64,000 bases of DNA from Paramecium octaurelia (GCA_905182995.1 CAJJDP010000026.1:66442-130441); one strand, 5' to 3'. Numbered from the stretch's first letter, positions 1 through 12,446 are shown. Translations and numbers: made by a program. Notes: generated from the sequence alone by a model not told the origin.

Positions 1-165
1 AAGCAACAAGGCGATTACAGATGTCAAAGATCTTAATTAAAAGTTAGGGAAGAGGATCTCCTAAACGGATTATGGAATTTGAATATTATCTCTTGTTTGA
101 TCGAGTCTCTGGTTAAAGAAAGGCTGGTCACTTTGAGAGATGTCTAAAAAAGTTATGATTTATGA
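1..165 (+). CDS. C-terminal fragment of an unknown protein
   Basis: Frame 1 is open from the window edge to a TGA at 163-165 and gives 54 residues with a natural mixed composition (charged, Leu-rich, one TAA and one TAA-type Gln codon). It contains pieces such as REEDLLNGLWNL and KERLVTLRDV. No start codon or domain is visible, so this is taken as the 3' end of a gene that begins upstream. An alternative frame starting with ATG at 21 is also open to about 157 but looks less protein-like. A further exon after a short intron cannot be excluded. The function is unknown. Confidence 0.4.
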
Positions 166-273
166 AAACCGTTTGGATTGGTGGTTCGAATTTTTAAAGT
201 AGTAATGTCGCTAACTCTTTTTTGCATTAATTAGTTTTATGATTTATTAAATATAATATTTACAGTTGTACTA

Positions 274-1966
274 ATGATTCACTTACCAAAGATAAACCAA
301 GAGAATACTTTGTTTGATTGTAGAGGTAAGATGCATCTATATAGATAGAACTGAAGTCTCAATAATCTGAAAATGTTATATTTGATAAAACAACCAAAAG
401 TATAAATTAATATTCATATAGAGGTTTTGTTCTAAAAGTTGGACCTTCTAATTTATTCACCTACCATAATTCCAATGACGTGTAAATTAAAGGTTCTAAA
501 ATATACATTCAAATGTATTTGATTGAAAAACTAAAATTTATACTTGAGCTTTCCAATAAATAAGAGGTAATTCTCTAATTTTTATAGATTCAAGTATTTC
601 AGAATAGTAGTCAGTCCTAATTTGCAACAAGCCTATAGCAAAAAGTTAGACGAAGTCAAGATCTCAAGTGCATTTATACTAACAAATAAATGGATCAGTC
701 TTTCGTTTGATATTGAAAGTTTCTTTAAGGACACAGAACTTTAATTCAGAATGTTGAGTATTCATTCTCTTTGTAGATTAAAGAAGATCTATGAGGGTAC
801 TTAGACTAATAATATTAAGTATACTAATTTCCTATTTTAGTGATGGACAGTGCTTAATTTAGAAGATTTGTGAGAAGCGAATATTAGAACTATTGCCTAA
901 CAGCACAAGAGCCTAATCAGAGAAGACAGAAATAAGAAAAAATCAATTTGGTTCTTCATAACAAAGACGCCTATCTACAATATCAAATTCTCAAGAAAAA
1001 ATAATATAAACAGAATCTGATAGTAAAAAAAACTAGAGCAAGTAAAAATACTCGACCGGTTAAGAATAACAAAAAAATTCACATTCAGGACTAAAAACAA
1101 AGTCATAAACTTTAAATTTAAATTAAAATCCAAAAAGAACACAACTATCACACCAGAAATAATCATCAAATTAAAAAAATCAATTCCAAGCTAAAAGCTT
1201 ATCATAACAATAACCTTTACAATCATTACCAATTCACAATTAGACTTTCAACCAAAATTAAGCCTTAAATTCAAAAGGACAATTATCTTAGATATCATCA
1301 AATAGATCTAAAAAGTTATCATAAGTTGGTGGAAATCTAACTAAGTAGCTCTCTTAGGAATGCTTGCTAGAGAAAACAATTAAATTGGCAACTGGTTTAT
1401 AAGTGATCGAAGAAGTTAATATAAATAAACCTCCTGTTTATGCAAAATCTAGTTCAAACAAATTTACAGCCTAAACCTAGTTACAAAAGAAAGCTGTGTA
1501 GAGTTTTCTTCGACATACTCAAGAATTCTAAAATGGCAGCCATTTTTCTCATGAACAGTTTGATGATAGCAAGACTGATAATGAGTTCGGTTATAAATAT
1601 TCTTAAGTCAGTCAAGGTGTTAAAGATTTGTATTACGAAGGTGATAATTCTGAATATCAAACAAAATACGGAAAGTTTTCAAGCACTTTTACTAGACCCC
1701 TAGGATTGTCATCTTATAATCATCGATTATCTTCATAATAATCATAGAATTAACAATAAGGAAGCACAAATGAGTAATTTTATTTAAGCAGTCAACAGCT
1801 TGAGTAAAATTTTAGTCCAAATCAAACAGTCAATGAAATAGAAGAGTAAATTGATGCTCCTGAAATTAAAAGTAAGATAACTGATGATAGTTTTAATTCT
1901 ATTAATGGATTATAAATAAGGCAAGAAGACAGTTCAGAAGATTTGGCAGTTTCTAAATTCGAGTGA
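274..1966 (+). CDS. CFA20-domain protein, CFAP20DC-like
   Basis: With TAA/TAG as Gln and three short introns (326-348, 567-594, 819-840) the spliced frame is exactly divisible by three and gives about 539 residues. Residues ~20-190 resemble the CFA20 domain: FVLKVGPSN aligns with the FVFVLEGSS block, and the stretch NKWISLSFDIESFF followed by LCRLKKIYEG matches the end of the domain (NCRLRKI type) in CFAP20DC/C3orf67. The remaining ~340 residues are low-complexity, Ser/Gln/Asn-rich and probably disordered, as in CFAP20DC. CFAP20 itself is a ciliary doublet inner-junction protein, so an axonemal or basal-body role is an inference. The start is uncertain: ATG 205 is in the same frame, and the usual family N-terminus (FKNNYQGG type) was not found, so a 5' exon may be missing. 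The second intron ends in AAG rather than TAG. Confidence 0.7.
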
Positions 1967-2331
1967 AAGCATTTTTGTAATAACTATTTTGGTATTTAAT
2001 ATATATAAATAACAATTTCACCTTAAAAATCAAGTGGATTGATCTAATATTTTTTATAATATGATATCATGCATGGTGTCCTCCTATAGTATATATACAT
2101 ATTACTAGAGTTTCTTCTAAATGGTGTCAATTTATAGGTAAGAGAATGCATTTGCTTCTTTATTTTAATAGTTCATTTTGAATAGATTGAAATTAGTTTA
2201 ATTTTTCTTCTATTTAGTCTTTTGGTATCTTCTTACTCGTGTTATTTTTAATATTATGTAAGTGGTCATTTCTAGATAAGATTGGCAAGAAACCTAAAAT
2301 CATAGAATGAGATTAATCCTAATTGAATTTA
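1967..2331. other. AT-rich intergenic spacer, convergent genes
   Basis: About 365 bases between the ends of two convergent genes. It is very AT-rich, with frequent TGA in all frames. It contains no recognisable RNA gene or conserved ORF. Confidence 0.6.
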
Positions 2332-3076
2332 TCAAAGATTTACAATTTTATCCAAATCTTTACATAAATTTAATTATTTTTAAATTTATTATTAATTTTC
2401 AACATCTAAATCTGGTTATGGGAAGATGATTTTAAATTGTGTGTTTAATTTTTTCTAATGATTAAAAAGTATCAAATCCTTTCTTTGAGGTTTTTTGAGT
2501 TTAATATCATTTTAAGTGAAACTTGCAATTAATTGAAATTATTGTTGATCATCCTCGGGATCTTATTGATCAATAGCTTCTAAATAATATTCTGGCATTG
2601 CTGCACTTCCTTCAATAATGACTGCTTTCCCCTCAGATAAAAATTTAGATATATCAGTTGAAATTCCTCTTCTGATCAATCTGCAATTCTCTTAATTAAT
2701 TCTAATTCTTTTACCTTCTTAAACTTTGTAATGAAATCCTGATTTTCATCATAAGTGAATTGTTCTGGATTTATACTCCTCATAACCATTTCAACAATAT
2801 CAGTGTGCAAGACATTTGAGATATTAAGCCTTTCTGCTAAGTAATTTGCTAATAGAGATTTTCCTATGCTTGGGGCACCAAAAATGATGATCATCATAGG
2901 AGTTCTGTGTCGATAGAAACTGCGATTTTTTGATTTAGTACTTTGAAACCATTTATATTTTTGGATGTTATTCTAATATCCGAATTTATTCATTGTCTAA
3001 AAGTTAATAGCTTCTAGTTCATTTGAACTAACTTAACTAAATCCAAAACATTATCATTCTTTGCGATTGTTGACAT
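2332..3076 (-). CDS. P-loop kinase, LPA1 / 2-phosphoglycerate-kinase-like
   Basis: Start ATG 3076-3074; removing introns at about 2702-2724 (23 nt) and a 32-nt intron near 2990-3030 gives an exact frame of about 229 residues. The core has a Walker A (FGAPSIGKSLLANYLAERLN), then NISNVLHTDIVEMVMRSI, then ENCRLIRRGISTDISKFL and GKAVIIEGSAAMPEYYL. This order and wording match the 2-phosphoglycerate-kinase family and especially the eukaryotic LPA1-type proteins (CRIVRKGL... PIIIEGIHLDPSIYL). Rice LPA1 affects inositol-phosphate (phytate) levels; the real substrate here is unknown. It is shorter than plant LPA1, and the C-terminus after the IIEG block is Gln/Lys-rich and poorly supported, so the stop position is tentative. 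A 72-nt gap separates it from the Ca2+ ATPase gene. Confidence 0.65.
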
Positions 3077-3147
3077 TTTTCTTTCATTGACTTCCTGCAT
3101 TATAATTTCGTATATTTAGATTATTTAATTAAAATTATTTTATATGA

Positions 3148-6100
3148 TCAATTCTCTTAAGCTTAATTCTTCAAATTTTAAACTTCTATAACTTGATAAT
3201 GAGTTTACTATTTATGAATCTTTTTAAAAGCATTTCCTGTAAAAAATTCCAGGATTGAATCTGGAATTAGTATTAGTATTGACCTAACAGCCAATCCTCC
3301 TAGTCCAAAATATATGCAAATTAACCTAAATATCTATAAGTTTATATACCATTATTCAATGCGAAGCCCATTAAAGGAATAGCAGTGAAACACTATTCCC
3401 CCATAAGTAACAATAAGAATTTATAATACAAGGATTCCAAAAAATGCAATTAAAAATACTATATTCTAAAATACTCCTTAGAAAATATTCAGCTCATCCT
3501 TGATTCTTCTAGCATTAAAAAAATTGAATAACTGCATCATTACAAAAGTGTTAAAAATAAAAGTAAACTACCTAGAGGAAATATAGGTTTTTTTATAAAA
3601 AGCGTAGTAGTTTTCTGTTCCATTTACATTATATTCTGTGCTGTAAGAGATAAGATTACAATAATCTTCATAATCAGGACAGGTGTATAGCTTGCTATTC
3701 TGGTCGAAGTAAGTATTCGAATATTTGAATTGCAATTTACCCATCTAGTATAATTATTCATCTTCTTCACCCTTAAATTCAGGAACAAAAGTATGGGCAT
3801 AAAACAACAGTATTGATATTATGATGATTTGATAAGTGGCCTATCCTAAAATGTGTTTGAACATTTTGGAACTTATAATGTGCTCGTTTTTATGTTGACT
3901 TTTCCTTCTTAATATATTTGGAGAAGGAGCTTCTGTGGCAAGGGCTAGAGATGCAAAGGAATCTATTATTAAGTTAATCCAAAGCAACTATATGGGTTTA
4001 AAGAGTTCTTGTTTAATTAAAATAGAAGATATTAGAGTCATAATTACTATAACAATAATAGCTGTTAATTGAAATTGAATCAATTTCTTGATTGAATCTT
4101 AAATATTCCTACCCCACAAAATCAATTTCACAATCGAAGAAAAGTTGTCATCTAATAATATGATGGAGGCACTTTTCTTTGCTATTTCAGTTGCTGAGAT
4201 GCCAAGGGCAATACCTACATCAGCCTTGCTTAAAGTAGGAGCTATAATAATATTAAAATGCATAAATTACCGACGTTAGTACCTTCTCCAGTTACAGCTA
4301 CAACATGTCCTCGTTCTTAAAGACCTAATACAAAAGTATACATATCTTCAGGTCTGCTTCTAGCCAACACATCTAACTATGGATAAATGTTATCAAATTC
4401 TTCCTACTTTTGAATAGTTTCTACTCTCATTTATTTGCGTAATGCTTTTGCAGTTTATGGATCTCTTGGACAATCACAATTTGGTGTTTGACATCTTTTA
4501 CACACTAACCTACCAACTCTTTCAATGAAATCAGGTCCTTCTAAAACAAGAGATTTATTTTTATTAATTAAGATCCTACTTTCTTCTGCAATAGCTCTGG
4601 ATATGATTTTATTGTCTCCAGTAATCATTTTTACTGTTATCCCAGCAGTTTAAAGACTTCTAATAGCTTATGGTATTTCTGCTCTTAAAATATCCTTAAT
4701 TCCAACAATAGCAATCAGAGTAAGATCTTTCTCCTCGATGTCATATACTTCCCTTTGGTTTTTGCTGACAAGATCTTCATCTCCATTCAAATCTTTGTAT
4801 GCAAAAGCTAAAGTTCTTAAAGCTTAATAGCCCATTAATGTTAAGTCATCCTCAATTTTTTTTCGAAGAGTAGAATCAATAGGGATGACTCCCTTCGATT
4901 TAGAATAGAATTAATTGCAACTTTATAGAATAATTTCTGAACTTCCATGAATAACTAGTCTTTTGCCTCCTATAATACTTGTTCTCCTTTTTCTCTAACT
5001 TGAAAATGGTAGTGTCAAGGTTGTTTGATGTAAATCTCTTTCCCTTTGATAATTGATACCACATTTTTCAGCAAATTAAATCAAGGCCACTTCTGTTAGA
5101 CTTCCTCTTTCCTAAGGTCTTATCTCAGCATCTCCATTGACTATGGATGATTAAATAAATAATTCATGCATTTCAGTTGGTAAATATTTACTTAAGTTTA
5201 AATTATTGCTATAAACATCAACTTCCATGGCTTCATCATTCCAGATCTTGACTACAGTCATTTTATTCTGTGTTAATATTCCAGTCTTATCAGTGCAAAT
5301 CATGTCTATGTTTCCAGAAATTTCAAAGGCAGCTAACTTTGTTACTAGAATATTGTCTTTTAACATTCCTCTAATAGAATATGCCAAACAAATTGTTATA
5401 GCAAATGGGAAACTATCAGGAATTGCAATTATAACTACACTAATTGAAGCAATAATCAAATTTAGCAGTTCATTAATATGTTACTTTTCAAATGAATCTT
5501 CTTTAATTCTCTAAAATATAAATCTAAATAACAAGACAACAAATATTAATCCTGAAAATATCACTCCATAGAAACCAACACCTTAACTAACCCCTTCTAA
5601 TTTTGCCCTTAAAATAGACTACTGTTCTTCTTTTTCTTCAAAAGTTGAGATCTTACCAATACAACTTGCCTCTCCCACTACTGCCACTACCATTTTACCC
5701 TCCCCATACTATATTGTTGAACCACTCAACAAGACTGGAGAAGGAATATCATACTTGTACAAAGAATTCTTTTCATCCCATAATTCGTCTTTCTTCTATT
5801 TACATTCCACATAAGTATTTTTCTTTATTAACTGAGTCTCACCGGTTATTGCACTTTCCTTTTTACATTATATAAGTAGAATATACATCAACTTTCAATC
5901 CATCTGCTTCAATAACAAAGCCATCTACTGGAATTTGCATGCCTTCTTACAATTAAATTATATCTCCAACCAGAATCCTACTAGAATCTAATACTGTCAG
6001 TTTTCCATCTCTCAACACTGTTACCATCTATTGACTTGTTGTTTTCTTATTGAAACTTTCTAATTATTTTTCCTTCTAATAATTCTAACTATTGCACATA

Positions 6101-6598
6101 TTTATACATTTATTGCTGCCACATTACAGCAAATGAAAATTGCCATAAATAATGCAAATCCTTCTATCCAAGCGTATGAACGACAATCCTCATCTGCAGT
6201 TAAGACTCCTATTACAATAGACAATATCGAAGCCACCAATAATGCTCGTATCATGTAATCCTACAAATATACTAATTTTTAACTTCGAAATACTGTAAGA
6301 CAATATTAAAGTAAGTGTTTGAAATTTCATTAGGTTTTTGATTACTGCCGTAAAACAGTTCTCTCTCTTTAAAGTCATTTCCCTTTAATCCCCTCTCAAA
6401 ACTTGTTTGTAATCCTCTTTCAATGGTCTCCATACCCTCAATTTTTTCGAGTTCCTCAATCTCTTCTGCCAATGCTCTCTCCTAAGCTGCACTCACTATC
6501 TACACAAGGGTTTGCTTAGGTATCCTATAATTTTGGCCTTTAAGTTAGCTATCCTAAGATTCTGAAAGATTTTATTCCTCCTAAAGTACTTCTTACAT
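3148..6598 (-). CDS. PMCA-type P-type Ca2+ ATPase with altered catalytic motifs
   Basis: The gene reads from ATG 6598 to TGA 3150-3148, about 1,060-1,100 residues after several short introns (for example 4242-4270 and one near the C-terminus). Order: N-terminal segment with [13 protein letters not shown]1-2, actuator domain (TGET), TM3-4 ending in [14 protein letters not shown], phosphorylation site [15 protein letters not shown], nucleotide domain (FSSQRKRRTS ... [10 protein letters not shown]), [36 protein letters not shown], and six C-terminal helices ending [13 protein letters not shown]. This is the plasma-membrane Ca2+ pump architecture. Several near-invariant residues differ: PEGLP reads PDSFP, DKTGT reads DKTGI, the KGA lysine is His, and TGDGTND reads TGEGTNV. 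The phosphorylated Asp is kept. The frame is intact, so either a divergent pump or a pseudoenzyme is possible. A short C-terminal tail follows the last helix. Confidence 0.9.
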
Positions 6599-6696
6599 AA
6601 ATTATATATTAATTTTATGTTATGTAATATTATTTTGAATTGCTACAAATGCTTATATAAACTTTATATTTATTTGATGTATAATTTAATGCATAT

Positions 6697-7075
6697 TCAT
6701 CTTCTTGGTAAACGAGTGACCTTGTTCTTCTTCTTTCTCTTAAAATTTGGATCGTTCTTTTCCATTCCTGCTTTCACCTTTTTAGATTTAGATATTGATT
6801 CATCCACCAATAGATTGTCTATCTACAAATTCTCGGATAAGTGGAAATATCTTATATTATTTCCTATTCAATTAATTATCGTTTTCTAAACCTCTTATTG
6901 TTAATTAATCTAATCCCACAGGATTCTTGCCTTTCAATGTCAATTTCACTTTGCTCAAATGAGTATTCATTCTTACATCTACTCCAGTTATAGTGCCCAA
7001 AACAACTGTGCCATTCTTCAATTCCACAATCACCTACTCATTTTTGAGTTTCATAAGAAATCTGACTAATTTCAT
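6697..7075 (-). CDS. SNRPD1: Small nuclear ribonucleoprotein SmD1
   Basis: Start [12 protein letters not shown], as in other SmD1 proteins; one 28-nt intron at 6864-6891; the spliced frame gives 116 residues. The Sm1 motif ([19 protein letters not shown]), [10 protein letters not shown], and the Sm2 motif [15 protein letters not shown] are all present. SmD1 is part of the heptameric Sm ring on U1, U2, U4 and U5 snRNAs. The C-terminal RG-repeat tail of animal SmD1 is replaced by a short basic Lys/Arg tail ([12 protein letters not shown]). The start is fixed by homology. It lies about 100 bp upstream of the Ca2+ ATPase start, on the same strand. Confidence 0.97.
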
Positions 7076-7589
7076 AAATCACTCAATAAAATAATATTTA
7101 TCTCCAAAAGTTTTAATTATTATATTATATCATTCAAACCAAAATTTTCCTATAAAGATCAGTAGTTCCTTGAGATTTCAAACTATTCCAATATTCATCC
7201 CTATCTAGAGTGTCTCATATAATCATCTCTTCATTTATTCGATGGTTTAAATAACTTATTATTGCTATATGTATGATAACTAAATTATGACGCAAGATCA
7301 CAAAAAATTTAATGAATCTGATAAACTTCTATATTTAAAATGATGATTCTTCTTACTATCAACATTATTAATTTAGAGATAGTAAGATTAATAAAATATC
7401 ATTATATCAATTTTCAATTTGATTATTATAATTATTTGTTCTTATTCTTTCAAATTAAGGTAAAATTATTTTTCTAAATTGATTTTATATTTATATTTAT
7501 ATTTATATTTATATGTACATTTATATAAGTCTTTCTAGATGTTGTGTAATCTTTATCTTTATTTAATAATTTTAATATTAAATAATAAA
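7076..7589. other. AT-rich divergent intergenic region
   Basis: About 510 bases between divergently transcribed SmD1 and the B-box/PHR gene. It is very AT-rich with short simple-sequence runs and no supported ORF. It presumably holds both promoters. Confidence 0.6.
7485..7514. repeat. Short TATATT tandem repeat
   Basis: About five tandem copies of a six-base TATATT-like unit inside the intergenic region, followed by an imperfect copy. Confidence 0.7.
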
Positions 7590-8779
7590 ATGTAAACTTT
7601 ATTTTGCGAAGAAAAGGAACATTTAGATAATCCTCTTAATTTATTTTGTTTAGAAGTTGATTGCTAACAAAAAGGATTGATATGTTCATTTTGTTTATTA
7701 AAGTCTCATTAAGACCATGTTAAGAATGTATTCCCTCTTAAAACTATCATTCAAAGTCTCAATAAAGCCAATAATCCGAAGAATTAATAAGAGTTGCATA
7801 ATAAGGGAAATGAAATATTTGGAAAGCATCATAAAATTAAACAGACCTTTAGATAAAACTTAATTGAAATTAAGGAAATCCTCAACAAACTAGAAAGAGA
7901 AATAGAGAAATAAATTAAGTTACTTGATTTGGAGGCTGATTTATTTGTAGGAGATGCATTTGAAAAATCCATATCAATGTTGAATATGGAAAAATTAACA
8001 AAAGTGTAGATAGAATAGGCGATTGAGAAGATTGAACCTCTTCTCAAAACATGTGATGGATAGCTATGGATATTAAGAGATACCGAAGTAAATCAACAAG
8101 CATAAAAACTCATAAAAACAGCTGAGGTTATTGAAAGAGAGAGTAAATATTGGTTAGAGAAAGTAATCAATTTATAAATCTCTTTATTAGTGTTTGAATG
8201 ATTTGAAAAAATTATTTGAAACTTGTCAAAACCCAATTAAAAAATAAGTTAAGATATTGAGCAGTCAAAACAGATATCAATTGACTTACGAATAATGGAA
8301 TTTGAAAGAAACTGATGCCATTTGTTTAAGATCTAAAAGGAAACATGATATTTGGCTTTCAGGCGTAGGATTATATGAAATTACTACTTGGCCAGATTAG
8401 GAGTTAACTTTTTAAGTGCAGGTATTTGAAGGATCAAACCTGAATAGGTATTATCACATTTTAATAATTAGCAAAAAAATAATTTACTAAGATATGTTTG
8501 TTATTAAGAAAGACATGGAATTTGTCAATCATATTGGCAAATTGTATTTCACAAAGGCAATTAAGATTGAATATGACAAACCGTATACGATTGGTATTTA
8601 CTATAAATTAAGACCAAGCTTTAACACCTAATCAAAGTTGCCTAAGTTATTATGGAGCCAATGGAAAATTTGAGACTGATGAATTCCAATTTGAAGAACC
8701 GACATTCAATCAAGAATTTAGTGACAATTCAACAACAATAAACTAGGGTGTGGTTCCCTAATTCTTTTACGAGGAGTGA
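7590..8779 (+). CDS. B-box zinc finger + PHR-domain protein
   Basis: About 378-380 residues after introns at 8163-8190 and 8594-8612 (or -8618). The first ~45 residues form a B-box-like Cys/His module (MQTLFCEEKEH ... LFCLEVDC ... ICSFCLLKSHQDH). Residues ~60-200 are charged and helical, probably coiled coil. The C-terminal ~160 residues match the PHR fold (PAM/Highwire/RPM-1): HDIWLSGVGLYEITTWP, LSYYGANGKFETDEFQFEEP and a terminal FSDNSTTINQGVVPQFFY block like the NGTSV..GQIPEL ending. In animals PHR domains occur in E3 ligases and BTB proteins, so a substrate-recognition or scaffold role is inferred. No RING is visible upstream. The second intron ends in AAG in either placement. Confidence 0.8.
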
Positions 8780-8823
8780 GGTATACTCAAAAATATTAAT
8801 AATGTATCTTATATTTATTCATC

Positions 8824-11406
8824 TCAATGCAAGGCAACGAGGCTTCTAAGGTTCTCTATTTCAGCAGCCATGATTGTCACTAAGCATAACAAATCAGATA
8901 ATCTTCTATCCTCTTTTGATATGGGTTATCCATTTGATTACAATAATCCTCCATTCTATAATTATTAAACTTGCTATTATAATTATTGAACTTATAATTA
9001 AAGTTGTTGTTCATCACTACCACCACTAGATTTGATTGGAAGAATTTCAGGCCTAAGGATGATTAAATATGAAATTACTTTTAATCTTTCAACCTCTTCA
9101 ATTCCATAGTCAATAGAGCAATCTTATTTTCATATTCACTAACTTGATCTTCAAGTTTGAGATTTTCCCTTTATAATGACTCCAACTTTCCTTAAGCAGG
9201 ATCGTTACCTTAACTTCCAGTCCTCTTCAAGACTTCTGGTGAAGCAGCTTGAGATTGTAATTGTTTTGCAGCCTATTGTAAACGTTCATTTTCAGCCTAC
9301 ATAATCATGATTTTTGTTAATAGAGCTTCAGTGTCTTATTTATTCTTTTTTTCTTTTAGTTAAGCTAAATTCACTCTTGCTAACTCAGCTCTTAACATTT
9401 TGAATTATTATTCATATCTTCTTAATAATTCATTTAAATCCTCAATTTCTTTATTTTTTTCATCCAATTAATTCAACAAATTATCATAGGCTTCTTTATC
9501 AATAACATTATCTTAATTAGAAGCAGCTAATTCCTTAAGAGCTTCTTATTCTGAAGCCAACTCGACAAGTCTTTTCTAAGCCTCCTCATGATCTTCTTCC
9601 ATCTACTCAATATCATTGTTCAATTTTTAGACTTACTCTTTTAATTTATTTTCTTAATCTTATAGTAATTTATTTTGATGTTCTTAATCAGAACAGAGTT
9701 TGTGATAATATTCACACAATTCTCTTTCATCGTGAAGTTTATCAATTAAATCTTAAATTTGATTAAGTAAACGATTCCTTGTTTTCTCCAAGTCTTCAAT
9801 TTAATCTTCAAGTTCAGCTATCTTATCTTCCAAATCATTTAATCTATCTTAATCCTTTTCTTTGTCAGCATCCTCCTAAGCTTTTTCATCTGCAATATCT
9901 TGAAGTTATTATTTAGCCTCCAAAGCAGCAGCTTGTGCTTATTCTTTCTCATTATTCAGATCTTATATTTAATCATTGACTCTGTTGAGTTCATCTTCTT
10001 AATCTTTTAGAGATTTCTAAAGATAATCCTTATCCAACAAGGCTTCAGTCAATTAATCCTGTAAGTCGTTTAATTGATTTCTGAGATCATCATTTTCAGT
10101 TTAAGACAATAATAATTTTTCTTTTAAGGCTGCAATCTCATCCTATAATTATTTAATTAATTTTTTAGCTTCCTCCAATTACCTATCCAATTCATTCGAT
10201 TTCTTTTTGAGTTCATTGTTATCCTTTTCAGTATCCTTTAACTTTTAAGAAGCCTAGGCTAATTACTATTAGGCTTGCTCTGCTTATTTGGCTTGTCGAT
10301 TCTATTTGGCAGCAGACACAGATCCATTATCACTTAGTTGTTCTAATTTAGAATATTGATGTTACTTTGTAAATTATCATTCAATTGTTTTTCTCTCTCG
10401 ATTCCAGATGCAACATCTTAATTCAATTTATCTATCAATGCATTTAATCTGTCAATTTCAGCCTTCAATTACTCAACCAATTATTCTAGTTCCCTGATTC
10501 TCCTTTAATTCTTAGCATCATTGTCTTTGGCTGCCTAAGTTGCCTAATTCTTTGCTTCTGCCAATTAAGACAAAGCATCTTTGAGCTTATCCTTAGCATC
10601 CTATAATTATTGTTTTAATAGAGCTAATTAAGCTTCTAGATCTCCTAATTTCTTCTTTAATTTGTCAATCTCCTTGTCCTTGTCAGCCAATTCCTTTTTT
10701 AGACGATCCATATCTCGCTGAATTTCATCAGGTCTTTTACCTTGTAATTTTCCCTCAAACTCAGCTAATCTCCTTAATAAGTCCTTGATCTCTCTTTCCT
10801 TGTTCTTGATATCATAATCTTTCTCCTTAATTATCTACTCCTTTTCTCTACGATAATTATTGAATTTCTCATCAGCATCTTTTAATTGTCTTCTGAGTTC
10901 AGCTATCAAATCATCTTTATCTGCAAGCAGACCTTCGTAAAAAGCCTTTTGATCATCCTATGAAATAAGTATATATCATACCCTATCTTTTTGATCTCTT
11001 TCTAATTAATCTTTGAGATCATCTAATTCTTTGGCAACCGCTTCTTGTTATTCCTACTTCTCCTCGAGATTATTTTCTTCAACAAATTATTTCAAATCTG
11101 CTAGTTCCGCATCCTAATCAGCTTATCGTTATTTAAGCTACTTATTTTCCTTTGTAAGATCTGCTACCAAACTAAAGTGATTACAAATCCAACATACCCT
11201 TGCAATTAACGAAGACGTTCCATCAGATCTTTAATCTATTGTTCATAATTAGCCCTGTCAAGTTGTCTTGCCAAGATCTCCTGCATTTCCACTTTCAATT
11301 GAGTATTTTCATCTAATAATCGTTGAATCTCAATGACCATTAAGAAACAGGCCACATCTGTCTACAAAGGATGGTCCTTCGAACTTTCATAACGTGGGCG
11401 GATCAT
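8824..11406 (-). CDS. Long coiled-coil protein, unknown function
   Basis: Starts MIRPRYESSKDHPLQ at 11406 and stops at 8826-8824, about 830 residues after at least three short introns (near 10330, 10958-10981 and 11170-11195). Nearly the whole protein is heptad-like: rich in Glu, Gln, Lys and Leu, with repeated LEE, QLK and DLE blocks. A short N-terminal head contains VACFLMVIEIQRLLDEN. The C-terminus has a Gln-rich patch (QLQLQVQQLQQQ) and then ends with IMAAEIENLRSLVALH. Such proteins are common in ciliate cortex and basal bodies, but no family was recognised, so localisation is only a guess. Confidence 0.75.
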
Positions 11407-12446
11407 TTTAATATAAATAGTGTAAATAAATTTTATCACATATCTCTTTATTATCTCATGTTATGCCAGTGATAAAATACACCTCAACTTAATATTCTAA
11501 TGAAATTCTTATTCACTCAAATCCTATCCGGGAAATACTCTGAGTTATTGCTTAAAGTTCACCATCCCTTAGTAAATTACGACTATTCTCACTATCACAA
11601 TTATTAATATACACAAATTAACATATATATATTCCTACCAACCTAATGAATAATTCTAGATACCTTAATCATTCACATGAAAATTCTAAATTGTCCTAAT
11701 CTATCAATTTTCCAAACTACTGAATCCACTTATATCAAATAGATCCATTATATCAATAATTTTGATTATAAGATTTATTTCCATATGCAAGATTATTCTG
11801 CATACTATGAATCATCAATATCTTTATTTCTAATATATTGTCATTAGGCTTACTATTGTTTCGTAAATCAAAATTTGAAAGTATTATAAACATAACTCCT
11901 GTTTGTAGAATGGAAAATTCTCCTATACATTAGAAAAATTTGCTTATTAACTATTGAATTGTTTCCTTTTTCACATTAAACACTAAATGATAAAATATTA
12001 AACATTTTACACACAACCTTTACTACTTACATAAATAATTAAAGCCTAGAAAACACTAATAGACTTAATGCAAATGGTCCAAAATTGAATTTTGGCGTGG
12101 CTTCAAACATAATTAGAGAAAAACGAAAATCTTTTTAAATATTGCTTTTACGCTTAAGTTCCATTAATATTACTAAGTAATTCTATTATTTTTCAATTAT
12201 CATAATACAGGTTCACTCCATATAACGGGATGTATACCTTAAGTGTATTATTACATTTGAGGAAAAAACATATTTTAACCTAACCATTTTATATTTTCTT
12301 TCATATACTTATTATATTCTAAACTAATTTATAAAATAAAAATTATTAAATTTACTCAATTTAGATTGTTAAATATCAAAAATAATTATCTTTCAAATAA
12401 ATTTTAGGATCTAAAAATATTTAAAAATATATTAATAAAAGTTATA
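11407..12446. other. Gene-poor AT-rich region
   Basis: About 1 kb without a supported gene. The sequence is G-poor on the + strand. One + frame (11650-12669) has no TGA for 340 codons, but its translation is hydrophobic, low in conserved patterns and overlaps the gene at 12447-12722, so it was not accepted as a gene. A short + ORF at 11500-11650 is likewise unsupported. Confidence 0.5.

Noticed and set aside
180..200. T-loop-like GGTTCGAA suggesting a tRNA
   Set aside because: No matching acceptor stem, D arm or anticodon stem could be built around it.
2702..2724. Frameshift in the P-loop kinase gene
   Set aside because: A 23-nt GT...TAG intron removes the shift and restores the family alignment exactly.
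6617..6889. Hydrophobic plus-strand ORF
   Set aside because: It lies antisense to SmD1, which is certain by homology.
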